From Bdellovibrionales bacterium (GTDB lineage Bacteria > Myxococcota > XYA12-FULL-58-9 > SYDY01): a stretch of 64,000 nucleotides of DNA. Under the pieces are notes generated by a model. It did no database searches. It worked only from the letters and a program-made list of their open reading frames with translations, and was not told the origin of the DNA. Shown piece by piece: positions 29,301 to 37,310 of this stretch. The stretch lies in NCBI GenBank assembly GCA_005801425.1, contig SYDY01000085.1, positions 42,284-106,283 of the forward strand, written 5' to 3'. The position numbers and the translations under genes are program-made. Positions within the stretch are counted from its first letter, which is position 1; the number at the start of each line of letters is the position of its first letter.

Positions 29301-32300
29301 TGGGTGTGATCGCTGAGCATGTGGCCCTTTTTAATGCCGTGATCACGCCAGACGCATTGCGCGGTCGTATTATTTCAATGCAAGGAAATGTCGCATTCAC
29401 GGAAGGTGTGCCCTTTAAAACCGACGGCGATCTGATCCAAAATGGGCAGCAAACAACGGATATTTTAGTTGCCTATCCTGTTCTCTCACTGGTGCACACG
29501 GTCAATGATAACAATGGGGGTGTGATCGCGCCTGGCGATACACTGGCCTTTGCATTGACGGTGTCGAATCAAGGCAATTTCGTTGCCAATACAACCACAC
29601 TGCGTGTTCCAATCGATCCACTGCTTACTATTGCAGCACCTGGGCCCTTGGATACGTACCGCATTGAAAGTGGATTTGTTATTTTCGATGTGGGCGCGCT
29701 GCTGCCGAACGCAAGTGAAAATCGTGTTTACAATGCACAGATCCTTATTGCAGCCAAGCATCGTCAGGTGATCACAAGTCAAGCCACGGGGACAGCTACG
29801 GGGGCAGATGATGTTTTAAGCGATTGGCCAGATCTGCCGGGGCTTGTCGATCCTATAACGCTTACGGTTATTTCTCTTCCTAATCTTTCTGATCTTCACA
29901 AATCACTTGAGCGTGCCAATACGCCCTATGCGCAGGTGGGCGATCTCATCAAGTACACCATCACCTTGAGCAATACAGGGACGGGAGAAGCCCCTGCGTT
30001 GATCATTGCCGATGCACTTCCTGAATCGCTTATTTTTGATCACTCAGTTCCTGCATCCACATTGGTCGATAACGAAGTACGATGGTCACTGGGCGATTTT
30101 CAACCAGGCGATCACGCCACATTGACCGTGTGGGCCACCGTGGCGCCAACCAAGACACGTCGCTTTCGTGTATCCAATCAGGCTGTGGCACGAACACCCG
30201 TTCTTTTGCCAGCGCATGTGACATCCAATGATGTCACTTTTGATGTGATCAACGAAGCCGTATTTCAAACAAGTACACTTGTGATCACAGATATCAACGG
30301 CGGCACGGTACAACCCGGCGATATGCTGCATGTCGAAGTGGTTGTGATCAATACAGGGACAGAAAAGTCAACGGGATCCAGTATGCAGGTTCCGCTGCCC
30401 GCATTGCTTCAATATGTTCCAGGTAGCACGACGGTGAATGGTGTTGCGATCACGCAGGAACAGGGATTTCCTGCCGAATACGCACTTTCTATTCGTGGTT
30501 TGGGCAGTGTGACGCCCGGTGAAATCCCCGTGTCGACTGGGAACAATGCCGATTGGGCGCACGCCGCATTTGATGTTCGTGTTCGCGCGGGAGCGCCCAT
30601 TGGTGCACAACTTTCGTTACAGGCCATTGCAGCGTCGGACAATGGATCGACCATTGGAAGCGATGATCCCAACACCACAAGCGTTTTGGGTGATGCAACA
30701 TGGGTGATGGTTGGATCTCATACACAAATTGCATTTAGCATGCGTGCTGAAGTGATTGAGATTGCGCCGACCAATAACATGGCCGATGTGGGCGAAACCA
30801 TTCGTTATTCTCTTGTCCTTGAAAATGCAGGCGATTTTGCGGTGGGTCCAATCGACTTTGAAGATATGCTGCCTGGCAATGTTACGTATACCGAAGGGAC
30901 ATTGGTTCTCGATGGAACATCCATTCCCGATGCCATCACAGATCAATCCATTCATACCCGCATTGATCATGTGGATCCTCATACGGTTCATACGCTGACG
31001 TTTGATGTTAAACCTACCGGTGGCACGCAGGTGTCCAATCAGGCGCATGCCTATGTGACATCGGGCGCAAGTGTTTCAGAGTGGATTTCGGATGGTGATC
31101 CTCTCACGGAAGGCGTCCAAGCCACAGTCACACCCTTATCTTCTGGAAGTGGACTTGTGGTCCATTTGGGTGGCGTTGATGTCAATGGCGGCGAAGTTGT
31201 CGCTGGCGACACGTTGCGATTGTTTGTCGAAGTAGAAAACAAAGGAAACGTCTTACTTTCGGATATTTCCATTGCCTTGTTGCTGCCTGAAGGAACACAA
31301 GGCTTGGGTGGTATCTTGGGTTCTGATATTTCTCCTTCCATTGGCACATCAACATGGCTCATTCCACGCATGGAAGCCACGTCCTGGGTACGTCTCGGTT
31401 TTGATGTTCGCATCAATGCAAATATCGCAAAAGATACATCGTTGGCTTTCTCTGCGACGGCAGGGAACTCAGATAAAGTGTCACGCAGTGAAACGGTTTC
31501 TTGGAAAGTGGGTGGTGTGACAGGCCTTAGTGCGGTGATCGGTCAGGCCTATATTGAGTCGGGTGCACACACGGGCTATCAAGCGGGCGAAGATAGTATT
31601 CTTCCAAAATTATCATTGCGCGCGGTTTCTACCGCTGAAGCGTTGTCCGTGTCGCGCGGTGTTGATGATCCTCAAAAATCCAATGCGGTTTCTGGTGATG
31701 AACAAGGTCGATTTCATTTCAACAGTCTCGCACCAGGCCGCTATGTGCTTGAGGCATTAAACACCCATGGCGCCGTGTTGCAGCGGGGTGCGGCATTCCA
31801 GGTTGCAGCGGGGCAAACGACGATCATCGATCTTGCGATGACGCCCACAGGTCAGGTGTACACGATCCAAGATGCACACCGTGTACCCGTGGCGGGTGCC
31901 CGGGTGTGGTTGATTGATGCAAATACCAATCTGCCCGCTGATGCATCACTTTTGCGCGAGGGACAACAAGGTCAGACCACCGATGCCAGCGGCTGGTATG
32001 CTTTTGACATTCTTGCCGATCAAATTACCACATCACGGGATTTTCAAATTCGAATTGAGCCGGGCAGTGGTATTTTGTTTTTCCCATCGCTGACTGTGCA
32101 GTCGTATCAAGACTCGGCACAACTGGCCGGTGGCAATATCGTTCGTGCAACCGATCTATATTATTTGAACTTGCATGTGGACACAGGCGCAGGGACGTTG
32201 CTGGGCAACGATATCCCGCTTGATCATGCAAGTTCACGTATTCGTGTTGAAAAAATCGCTCAACCGCTCCAAGCGAGTATTGGCGAAATTGTGAATTACA

Positions 32301-35300
32301 CGATCCAGATCATTAACAACGGTGATGAACCGATTTCCGTGAACCAAGTGGGAACTGGCGGTATTGCACTGTTCGATGAATTTCCCGACGGTATTCGTTT
32401 TGTTGCTGACAGTGCGGTGTATCGTACCTATGCAGAGCAGGGGTTGGTCGCCTCAGGCACTTTGCCTGTTGTCGATCAGGCGGTGCGCTCTACGCGATTT
32501 GGCGCACTGTCTCTGCCGGGTCGTGGACACATCGAAGTTCGATACCGTGGTGTGGTGGGATTGCGTTCGATAGGTGCACAAAAAAATGTGGCCTATGTCG
32601 AAAACGACAACACACGTGTTTCTAATATTGCCCATGCAACCGTGGATGTTCGTCCGGATCCTGTTTTTGAACAAGGCACGATTATTGGACAGGTCACATG
32701 CACCGATGGGCGCGGCATTGCGGGTGCGCATATTGCCATGGATACGGGATTTATTGTCGATACCGATGCCAAAGGTCGTTACCATATTCAAGGCCAAAAC
32801 CCCGGGCGTCATGCTGTGAAGCTTGATCTCAATTCGCTGCTTCCATCGATGACCCCGGTAAGCGATATCCTTCGTGAAGTGCACATGACACGGGGTTTGT
32901 TGTCTAAAATCGATTTCGTGGTTGCATGTACCGATGTGGCGAGCAAGCCCGATCGCGTCGTCGTAGGGGCGGAGCTTGCTCCGCCTGTTGTTGTTGCACC
33001 TGTAGGGGCGGTTCGCGAACCGCCATTGCCGTCTCCTGTACCCGTGAAATCAGAACCCGCAATCAAAGGAACAAAATACGCGGTTGCCATCAAAGCCGAT
33101 AAAATTCTCGTGAACGGAAAAATACGAAAACTATCAAAAATTGATGTTGTGGTTGAACAAAAAGATGCACTCCATGATGAAAATAATACGGTGGCATTGA
33201 TCGACCCTGCGATCCCCATTGAATGGCATCTTGAGAGCGACGGGTTGGCCCCAGACAGTCTCTGGGAGCTTGCTGTTTATAACAAAGAAGCCAAACGTGT
33301 TTGGTACACCCAAGGGTTGGGCATTCCTCCAAAAGTATTGCCGTGGGATCCCAGAGCGAACAGTATTGTTGGCAATACGTTTTATGCCTATCGCGTAAGT
33401 GCTCGGGACAAAAACGGAAATATCTATGAAAGTGCATGGAAGTTTCTCGATACGCGCAAACATCAAATGGGACCGAACCGTGTGTATCGTGAAGAATGGT
33501 ATGGTGATTTATTTAGCAAGGACCACAAAATATCACCCTTGTTGCGTGTTCATCTTCAGGCGTTGCTATGCCAAATGAGATCGGCCCTGACACGTGGTGA
33601 TGGTCTTGAGTTTCATGTGCATCGCGAAGATGAAGTAAACGCCGCAAGAGATGCGGCCCTTGATGCGAAGGCATTGCGCAAAGCGGCCCTTGAATTAGGA
33701 TTTCCTGAAACCCATATCGATGTACGCCCCTACGGGAAACGACGGCCTTTGCGTTTGGGCGAGGGAAAAGCTGCCATACGAAGAAACAGGCGCGTGGTGG
33801 TGTGGAACCGACCGACGGTGGATATCGATGACCCTTCGGCATCACCCAAGTACGCTGCATGGAAGCGTATTGACACGGTCAATACAGATAAACGGGATGT
33901 TGTTCTTGGCGACAAGCAAGCCACAACCATCGATTTGCGCAATGAAAACGGCGTTCGGTATGTCGAACTTTTACAAGGTTCAAAACATACATTTGATGCG
34001 AAGAAACTGAATATTCCGATGCAGGGTGATCCTTTTGGTAGTGAACCCTTGTGGCTTACCAATGCTGAGAAATTCAATGAAGCCCCCGTGGTGGTTACGA
34101 AAGAAGAATCTTCGAAGGAAGAAAAGAAGCCCGAAAAGAAAGCAGAAGAAGTTGTTGTGCCTGTCGCTGCCCCTGTGGTTGTCCCTGTTGCCAGTTATGT
34201 CGGCGACAGCACGGTCACACTCCCCCAAGAAGGGGCTGTGTTGCGCGGTGAGCGCGTGACTGTTTTTGGGAAAGCACCTGAAAACAGCACGGTCACGGTT
34301 GCCGGCCAAGATGTTGCGACCTTAAGTGATGGATCCTTTTCAAAAACATTGGTGTTAAAACCAGGCGATCAACGCATTGATGTGGCTATTGCCGATGCAT
34401 CAGGGTCGCGCGCTGAATTTTCAAGAAATGTAAAGGTTCCCGATCATGAATGGTTTGGTGTGGGACTTGCCACTGCGACTTTTGGGAAAGGAAAAGCCCT
34501 GGATGGGCAAACCGAAGACTCCCATGTCAAACTGGGTGATTATTATTTCGATGGACAAATGCGTGCCTATGTTACGGGGCGATCCAGTGTGAAGTCATGG
34601 TGGAAGAAAAGCCCTTGGGAGACCGCTCGTGGTGTCTTGTTCCTCGATACATCCTTCGTGGAAAATGCCGTATTTCAACAGTATTTACTTGATATTGATA
34701 AATATAATCCCGTGTATGGTGACGCAACCGAACCAACCATTGATACGTTCACGCGACGAAAAGGCTATTTGCGATTGGAACTTGATGGTTCAAAAATTAT
34801 TGTAGGCAACGTGGCCGGTGATTTAAATGGCGGTGAGTTGTTTCGATATCGTCGATCCTTGTGGGGCCTTGATCTCAATGCAAAACATGATTTTGGCAAA
34901 ACAGGGGTGAGTGGCCTTGAAGTGATTGCCGGCGATAGTCCTTCAGGAACAGGAACGCGATCTATTGTTTTTCAAGCCACCGGCGGAAGTATGTATCAAT
35001 TGCAAGACCGTGGTGTTGAAGAAGGCAGCGAACAAATTAATTTGGTGGTTCGTGACAGCATTCACGGCGGTATTGTGACAAGCATTCCACAACGGCGTGA
35101 TATCGACTATCGCATCGATTATGCCTCGGGTCGTCTTTTCTTCATGAAGCCCATTTTGCTTACGGTGCCAGATAGCTTTGATCTTGCATTGAATCCGATG
35201 CAAAACCGCAATGGACAGCGCATGTTCGTGGAATCGACTTATCGCTATAATACCCAGCTTGCGGGCAATAGCAGTGCGTCCTACGGGTTTTACGCGGGTC

Positions 35301-37285
35301 ACGACATGCAACAAGGCAATGTGCATGTGGGCGGTGGATTTGTGCATCAGGCGGCCAGTGCCGATGGTGCAGGGGCTTTCAAGCTTGCGGCCGGTGATGT
35401 TCGTTACAAGGTACACAAAGCATTCAATGTCGTCTTTGAGGGGGCTTTTAGCCAGCACCAAGATGCGGCACTTATGTTGAGCACCGATGGTGGATTAACG
35501 TTTGCGGCAGTTGGGAAAGATTTACAGCGTGTGGTGAGTGACACGTCGGGTTATGCCATTCAAGGCCGTGTTGAAGGCGATTTGAGTGACTTTGTGAAAC
35601 CCAAAAAAGAATCACCTGGGCTTGATCCCTATCTTCGTTACATCATTACCGGGCGTCATCAAACTGATGGATTTTTTGCCTCATCGGCCTCCATGCAGCA
35701 AGGCCAGAGCCGAGGTGGTTTGGAAGTGGTCGGTGGTCCCAATGCGAAGCATCAATTGCGATTGCGGCACGATGCTGTCTTTACGGCGGTTTACGGACAG
35801 GCCGCAGAGCGAAGTCTTTTGCATCAAGAAGTGATGCAATTGGGGTACACCTACAAGCAAGAGAAATGGCAAGTCGGTGCCGAGTCGGCGTACACCATGC
35901 GCGGTTTATCGGGCGTGAACGATCACGCGGGGGTGATGCGCGTTTTTGGAACCATGCGTTTGTTCAGCAAGCTTGATGCAACCTTAAGCCAAGAAGCAAA
36001 TGTGGGCGGCAACAACAGCTTATTTAAAAATGACATCGATCGCATGCAAACGACTGTGGGTCTTGATTATAAAATGACGAAAAATCTATCACTCAATGTT
36101 CGTGAATCCATACGTTGGAATGGCGATAACAGCACGCAATTGGGGATCAATACCGATTTGGGCCATGGACTTCGCATGTACGTGAGCGAACGCATGAATA
36201 TGGGCCAATCGCTTACAACGAATTTCTCAACGGTGGTGGGCGCAGAAAGTACGGCGATCAAGGGAAGTAGATCTTACGCCGAATATCAATTGGACAACAC
36301 GGTGAGTGCACAGCGTGGTCGTGCAGTCTTTGGGATGGACAACAAATGGGACATAGGACGCGGCATCAGTTTACTTTTAACCTATGAGCGTCAGCAACTT
36401 ACCGGTGACGGTCATGCCACAGGGCTTCCTGCACTCACGCCAACATCGGCGAAAACACAAGCCTTGGGTGCAGGTGCGCTTGCCATGGATCGTCAATTCA
36501 TGGCCTCCAGTTACGTTTCAAGTGCAGTCTTCCCCACAGGTATGGCATCGCGTGATGCATTCACGGTCGGTCTGCAATATGCCTTAAAGAAAAAATTGAC
36601 AGCCAGTGCGCAGGTTGAAATTCGCTACGATAAAGCAGGGGCAAATACAGGCGGCCTGCACGACCGCTTGGTGGTCTTTGGTTCGACGGCGGCCGATTAC
36701 CGTTTCAGAGATGACTTTGTGATGCTTGCCCGTGTACGCGGTGCCACAGTACGCGATGACACGTCAGGTCTCACCGAAGGCGAATTTATGGATATCACAT
36801 TGGGTGCGGCACTTCGCCCGGAACATGGTCGGTATGGTGCTTTGCTTAAATGGACCCGGCGGTATGAAAAACAACGTCTTGATGGTGATGCGAATAATTT
36901 ACAAACCACCACCAAAGATGTGATGTCGTTTGAACCATTCTCCGAACTTGTGTGGGGATTCCAGGCGACGGGAAAAGTTGCGCTGAAAATGCAAGATGTC
37001 ATCGATTCCATTACTCCAGGGACGAAAGCGACGACACTTCTTGCGTTGCTGCGTTTAAATTATCACCTGACGAAAATGTTTGATGCAGCGGTAGAATACC
37101 GTTGGCTCTGGTCAGATCTTGCAGGACAAACCGATCAAGGTGCTTTGGTTGAGTTCGCATGGATCCCCGTTAAGTATGCATCCGTGGGTATCGGTTACAA
37201 CTGGGCGCACTTCAGCGATGACTTGCTTGCAAACCCACTTCAAAATACACATGGATTTTTCTTGCGTATGACAGGGCGGTTTTAG
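23348..37285 (+). CDS. Giant surface protein: DUF11 repeats, OmpA-like domain, outer-membrane barrel
   Basis: A 4645-residue protein with a signal peptide (cleavage near residue 29). Residues 40-370 form an N-terminal beta domain ('EAAYLFWSGSS'). About 17 DUF11-type Ig-like repeats (pattern 'pGdxvxYtixvxNxG') follow to about residue 2700, then a SdrD/Cna-B-like module (~2720), an eighteenth DUF11 repeat (~2965) and a carboxypeptidase-regulatory-like module (~3110). An OmpA-like segment ending 'RRNRRVVVW' is near 3400-3487. The last ~940 residues, ending in Phe, look like an outer-membrane beta-barrel. It is probably an adhesin or envelope-spanning stalk. Two palindromic repeats are translated in frame (residues 3206-3213 and 3219-3226). 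Its TAG stop lies in a 24-bp palindrome. Confidence 0.85.
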   Translation: MVFSRFIGAPWRVLIAFSMALLMPWAAVADVKGQAPNFVKSWTLRGGYSSTGRALMYPGVQSSEVSTVLVSASDAPIANIPLDATIEAAYLFWSGSSPRDAGTRSGAPRAWQDQTATFTLPNGSVQQVDALAVDPSGFNTCFLNTALEGQGGFGGFYYCRADVTSLLAGLGTGGTGSNGTYMLGDVDADAGTLTQSDPQFPYAQAKYAVWSLLIVWKSRSATSGHNISLYDSFLQLDENAGFSGSDELGVTSYGLSGFKVDDTRVSELTVFAMEGDQQLGVPPQNLITGLGRCDTCLDFVGVTPPGGSYQVLSNGDRDPGNAFTGRYRGGPSIDINTYSLNSILPIGAESVTVRVGSGDGNSGGGGESFFLGWSLISTDRKFPLIAEGDATIVASYSTAVPGQSLRYTIEFTNSGSAPLTGAVLTAAMPEHTTYVSGSTTVDGLGIADAGGIPLVRGINIGTVPAQGAGRNRRVVIFEVQVAGDACVVDHLEASALLRSNELDPITIGPVSTTLGGVVFSRVEKSVALNGSSRFEPGASVRYTIEIEGDGARDVRGIAIEDVIPSELQTTLIVVSGSSSFPAIPPDGHINLTNLTVPLATPLTVNVFATIRSEANLATLFGSVDAIHGHVVHNLAQASGNCIAPVATNDATFALTYQADMVVTKSVTDDNGGLIERGDGITYKVLVRNQGNRNATVRLIDPLSSASISYIANSATVAGTNLDSSAYPFGSYDLGNIIAGDAGRESVFRVAVAGNTADGTVITNTATALIQDGSGRTVQASATPLTVIAKPNLSTSSLSVQKTSGSSGANYRPGDVVTYTFTINNTGNVPASGVRILTGVVSPFLVITDGTTQAPDGSVNLLLGDLGAGASVTRTIVARIVSPMNNGTLISLTAAATETTRNYDATLPTASFTVTSSATVVSSLVATPSHTPPLPGDLIDITLTMRNTGDMAINNVNARIDDQLLNGTLAGNAYLKNWTVLQGSGTVENNGVSFVIGTLSPSLSDTVLRVRVQVAAVVPRNQQIGMIGQITGTGFTTTNVGPVQYTVSSQGNVVVIKTVSNVSRSGSSFLPGDRIRYTMTIHASGNSPVRDIVVNDPLHSDLRDANYDDGSAVVGNALQWTSSRKPALAMLSPGDPDISLFFEATIKDDASGASALVNTVTVSSTSGDLVAPVSANASLLVQRVASPVLELTRQGGQERRPGDAVGFTLRVTNPGFGDAQNAVVSITLPRELSNEVPSVLGGAVLSQVLVGGAQLYRLTWSGGQFAVLAKDEVINLAFTAQVAYRIPDGTSLSLVAGLNADGLSSEVASNGATLVIRASARLVINKVVSNLTSPGAGLRPGDRVRYDITVTNQGDGVASGLSIQDPVDSRVLIVERVFNRTDPMPPVPDVDQISLVEWEWSDPVTGIETLLPPATRGGSFASVSVAFEARIVSPLPSGTSIQNRAYVATGASETTFSNVIIEGVTSEVALTTSSKLVTVDGQPAIAVDVGTTLVYAITVRNASIATATATDVVVTDALSAALEPVLPLGSKIQLTGGPVVFPENNASTIGYTATWSFNDFPELKSLLPGASATFFLPVKLKGPIDDQTRVNNQALITAVQAPSGAVTDGDLTNNTPGDKTSIIARSQPNLRLFSLSVVDPTNGSRVAQAIPGQRLRILFQVENTGTERIRSVQVVLAGLSDALENITTTTGTFNSSSRTLQWLFDSISPRDGVKTFSADVQVKAVVNAGDVSMQAIMQAANIAETLSDDPILFGVSDPTHFTIVSQAKFASIPLTIVNNPAQVAPLENLTYQIPLLNSGTAEAQNTVVTLTNWPDTLEFVSAGRGGVYDANGKRVQWILGTVAARAPPDVLEVNARVKRVVSNGTIIALQGHITADGVTEDLTDSPTEGVDFPTRVTVTAHPDISGARLEVADLDSPVPGLVRPGHHLQYTLRIANHGSGSATGVVVTFPVPSGLVVDANTLPAGMIVNGSNLVYTLGILEPPNELGVIAEHVALFNAVITPDALRGRIISMQGNVAFTEGVPFKTDGDLIQNGQQTTDILVAYPVLSLVHTVNDNNGGVIAPGDTLAFALTVSNQGNFVANTTTLRVPIDPLLTIAAPGPLDTYRIESGFVIFDVGALLPNASENRVYNAQILIAAKHRQVITSQATGTATGADDVLSDWPDLPGLVDPITLTVISLPNLSDLHKSLERANTPYAQVGDLIKYTITLSNTGTGEAPALIIADALPESLIFDHSVPASTLVDNEVRWSLGDFQPGDHATLTVWATVAPTKTRRFRVSNQAVARTPVLLPAHVTSNDVTFDVINEAVFQTSTLVITDINGGTVQPGDMLHVEVVVINTGTEKSTGSSMQVPLPALLQYVPGSTTVNGVAITQEQGFPAEYALSIRGLGSVTPGEIPVSTGNNADWAHAAFDVRVRAGAPIGAQLSLQAIAASDNGSTIGSDDPNTTSVLGDATWVMVGSHTQIAFSMRAEVIEIAPTNNMADVGETIRYSLVLENAGDFAVGPIDFEDMLPGNVTYTEGTLVLDGTSIPDAITDQSIHTRIDHVDPHTVHTLTFDVKPTGGTQVSNQAHAYVTSGASVSEWISDGDPLTEGVQATVTPLSSGSGLVVHLGGVDVNGGEVVAGDTLRLFVEVENKGNVLLSDISIALLLPEGTQGLGGILGSDISPSIGTSTWLIPRMEATSWVRLGFDVRINANIAKDTSLAFSATAGNSDKVSRSETVSWKVGGVTGLSAVIGQAYIESGAHTGYQAGEDSILPKLSLRAVSTAEALSVSRGVDDPQKSNAVSGDEQGRFHFNSLAPGRYVLEALNTHGAVLQRGAAFQVAAGQTTIIDLAMTPTGQVYTIQDAHRVPVAGARVWLIDANTNLPADASLLREGQQGQTTDASGWYAFDILADQITTSRDFQIRIEPGSGILFFPSLTVQSYQDSAQLAGGNIVRATDLYYLNLHVDTGAGTLLGNDIPLDHASSRIRVEKIAQPLQASIGEIVNYTIQIINNGDEPISVNQVGTGGIALFDEFPDGIRFVADSAVYRTYAEQGLVASGTLPVVDQAVRSTRFGALSLPGRGHIEVRYRGVVGLRSIGAQKNVAYVENDNTRVSNIAHATVDVRPDPVFEQGTIIGQVTCTDGRGIAGAHIAMDTGFIVDTDAKGRYHIQGQNPGRHAVKLDLNSLLPSMTPVSDILREVHMTRGLLSKIDFVVACTDVASKPDRVVVGAELAPPVVVAPVGAVREPPLPSPVPVKSEPAIKGTKYAVAIKADKILVNGKIRKLSKIDVVVEQKDALHDENNTVALIDPAIPIEWHLESDGLAPDSLWELAVYNKEAKRVWYTQGLGIPPKVLPWDPRANSIVGNTFYAYRVSARDKNGNIYESAWKFLDTRKHQMGPNRVYREEWYGDLFSKDHKISPLLRVHLQALLCQMRSALTRGDGLEFHVHREDEVNAARDAALDAKALRKAALELGFPETHIDVRPYGKRRPLRLGEGKAAIRRNRRVVVWNRPTVDIDDPSASPKYAAWKRIDTVNTDKRDVVLGDKQATTIDLRNENGVRYVELLQGSKHTFDAKKLNIPMQGDPFGSEPLWLTNAEKFNEAPVVVTKEESSKEEKKPEKKAEEVVVPVAAPVVVPVASYVGDSTVTLPQEGAVLRGERVTVFGKAPENSTVTVAGQDVATLSDGSFSKTLVLKPGDQRIDVAIADASGSRAEFSRNVKVPDHEWFGVGLATATFGKGKALDGQTEDSHVKLGDYYFDGQMRAYVTGRSSVKSWWKKSPWETARGVLFLDTSFVENAVFQQYLLDIDKYNPVYGDATEPTIDTFTRRKGYLRLELDGSKIIVGNVAGDLNGGELFRYRRSLWGLDLNAKHDFGKTGVSGLEVIAGDSPSGTGTRSIVFQATGGSMYQLQDRGVEEGSEQINLVVRDSIHGGIVTSIPQRRDIDYRIDYASGRLFFMKPILLTVPDSFDLALNPMQNRNGQRMFVESTYRYNTQLAGNSSASYGFYAGHDMQQGNVHVGGGFVHQAASADGAGAFKLAAGDVRYKVHKAFNVVFEGAFSQHQDAALMLSTDGGLTFAAVGKDLQRVVSDTSGYAIQGRVEGDLSDFVKPKKESPGLDPYLRYIITGRHQTDGFFASSASMQQGQSRGGLEVVGGPNAKHQLRLRHDAVFTAVYGQAAERSLLHQEVMQLGYTYKQEKWQVGAESAYTMRGLSGVNDHAGVMRVFGTMRLFSKLDATLSQEANVGGNNSLFKNDIDRMQTTVGLDYKMTKNLSLNVRESIRWNGDNSTQLGINTDLGHGLRMYVSERMNMGQSLTTNFSTVVGAESTAIKGSRSYAEYQLDNTVSAQRGRAVFGMDNKWDIGRGISLLLTYERQQLTGDGHATGLPALTPTSAKTQALGAGALAMDRQFMASSYVSSAVFPTGMASRDAFTVGLQYALKKKLTASAQVEIRYDKAGANTGGLHDRLVVFGSTAADYRFRDDFVMLARVRGATVRDDTSGLTEGEFMDITLGAALRPEHGRYGALLKWTRRYEKQRLDGDANNLQTTTKDVMSFEPFSELVWGFQATGKVALKMQDVIDSITPGTKATTLLALLRLNYHLTKMFDAAVEYRWLWSDLAGQTDQGALVEFAWIPVKYASVGIGYNWAHFSDDLLANPLQNTHGFFLRMTGRF
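32963..33024. repeat. Two palindromic repeats inside the giant coding sequence
   Basis: 32963-32985 has core GGCGGAGCTTGCTCCGCC, and 33002-33024 has core GGCGGTTCGCGAACCGCC. Both start GTAGGGGC like the intergenic copies. They are read in frame as VGAELAPP and VGAVREPP, in a Pro/Val linker before the OmpA-like domain. Confidence 0.9.
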
Positions 37286-37306
37286 ACCGGTTTTAAAACC
37301 GGTCTA
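37283..37306. terminator. Perfect 24-bp palindrome containing the TAG stop
   Basis: Half-site TAGACCGGTTTT followed directly by its complement. The first three bases are the stop codon of the giant gene. A hairpin or palindromic repeat is clear; its use as terminator is inferred from its position. Confidence 0.6.
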
Positions 37307-37310
37307 GCAG

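Noticed and set aside
32809-33466. Reverse-strand open frames within the giant gene
   Set aside because: They are shadows of the long forward frame. One contains 'GGSRTAPT' only because the palindromic repeat reads that way on the opposite strand.
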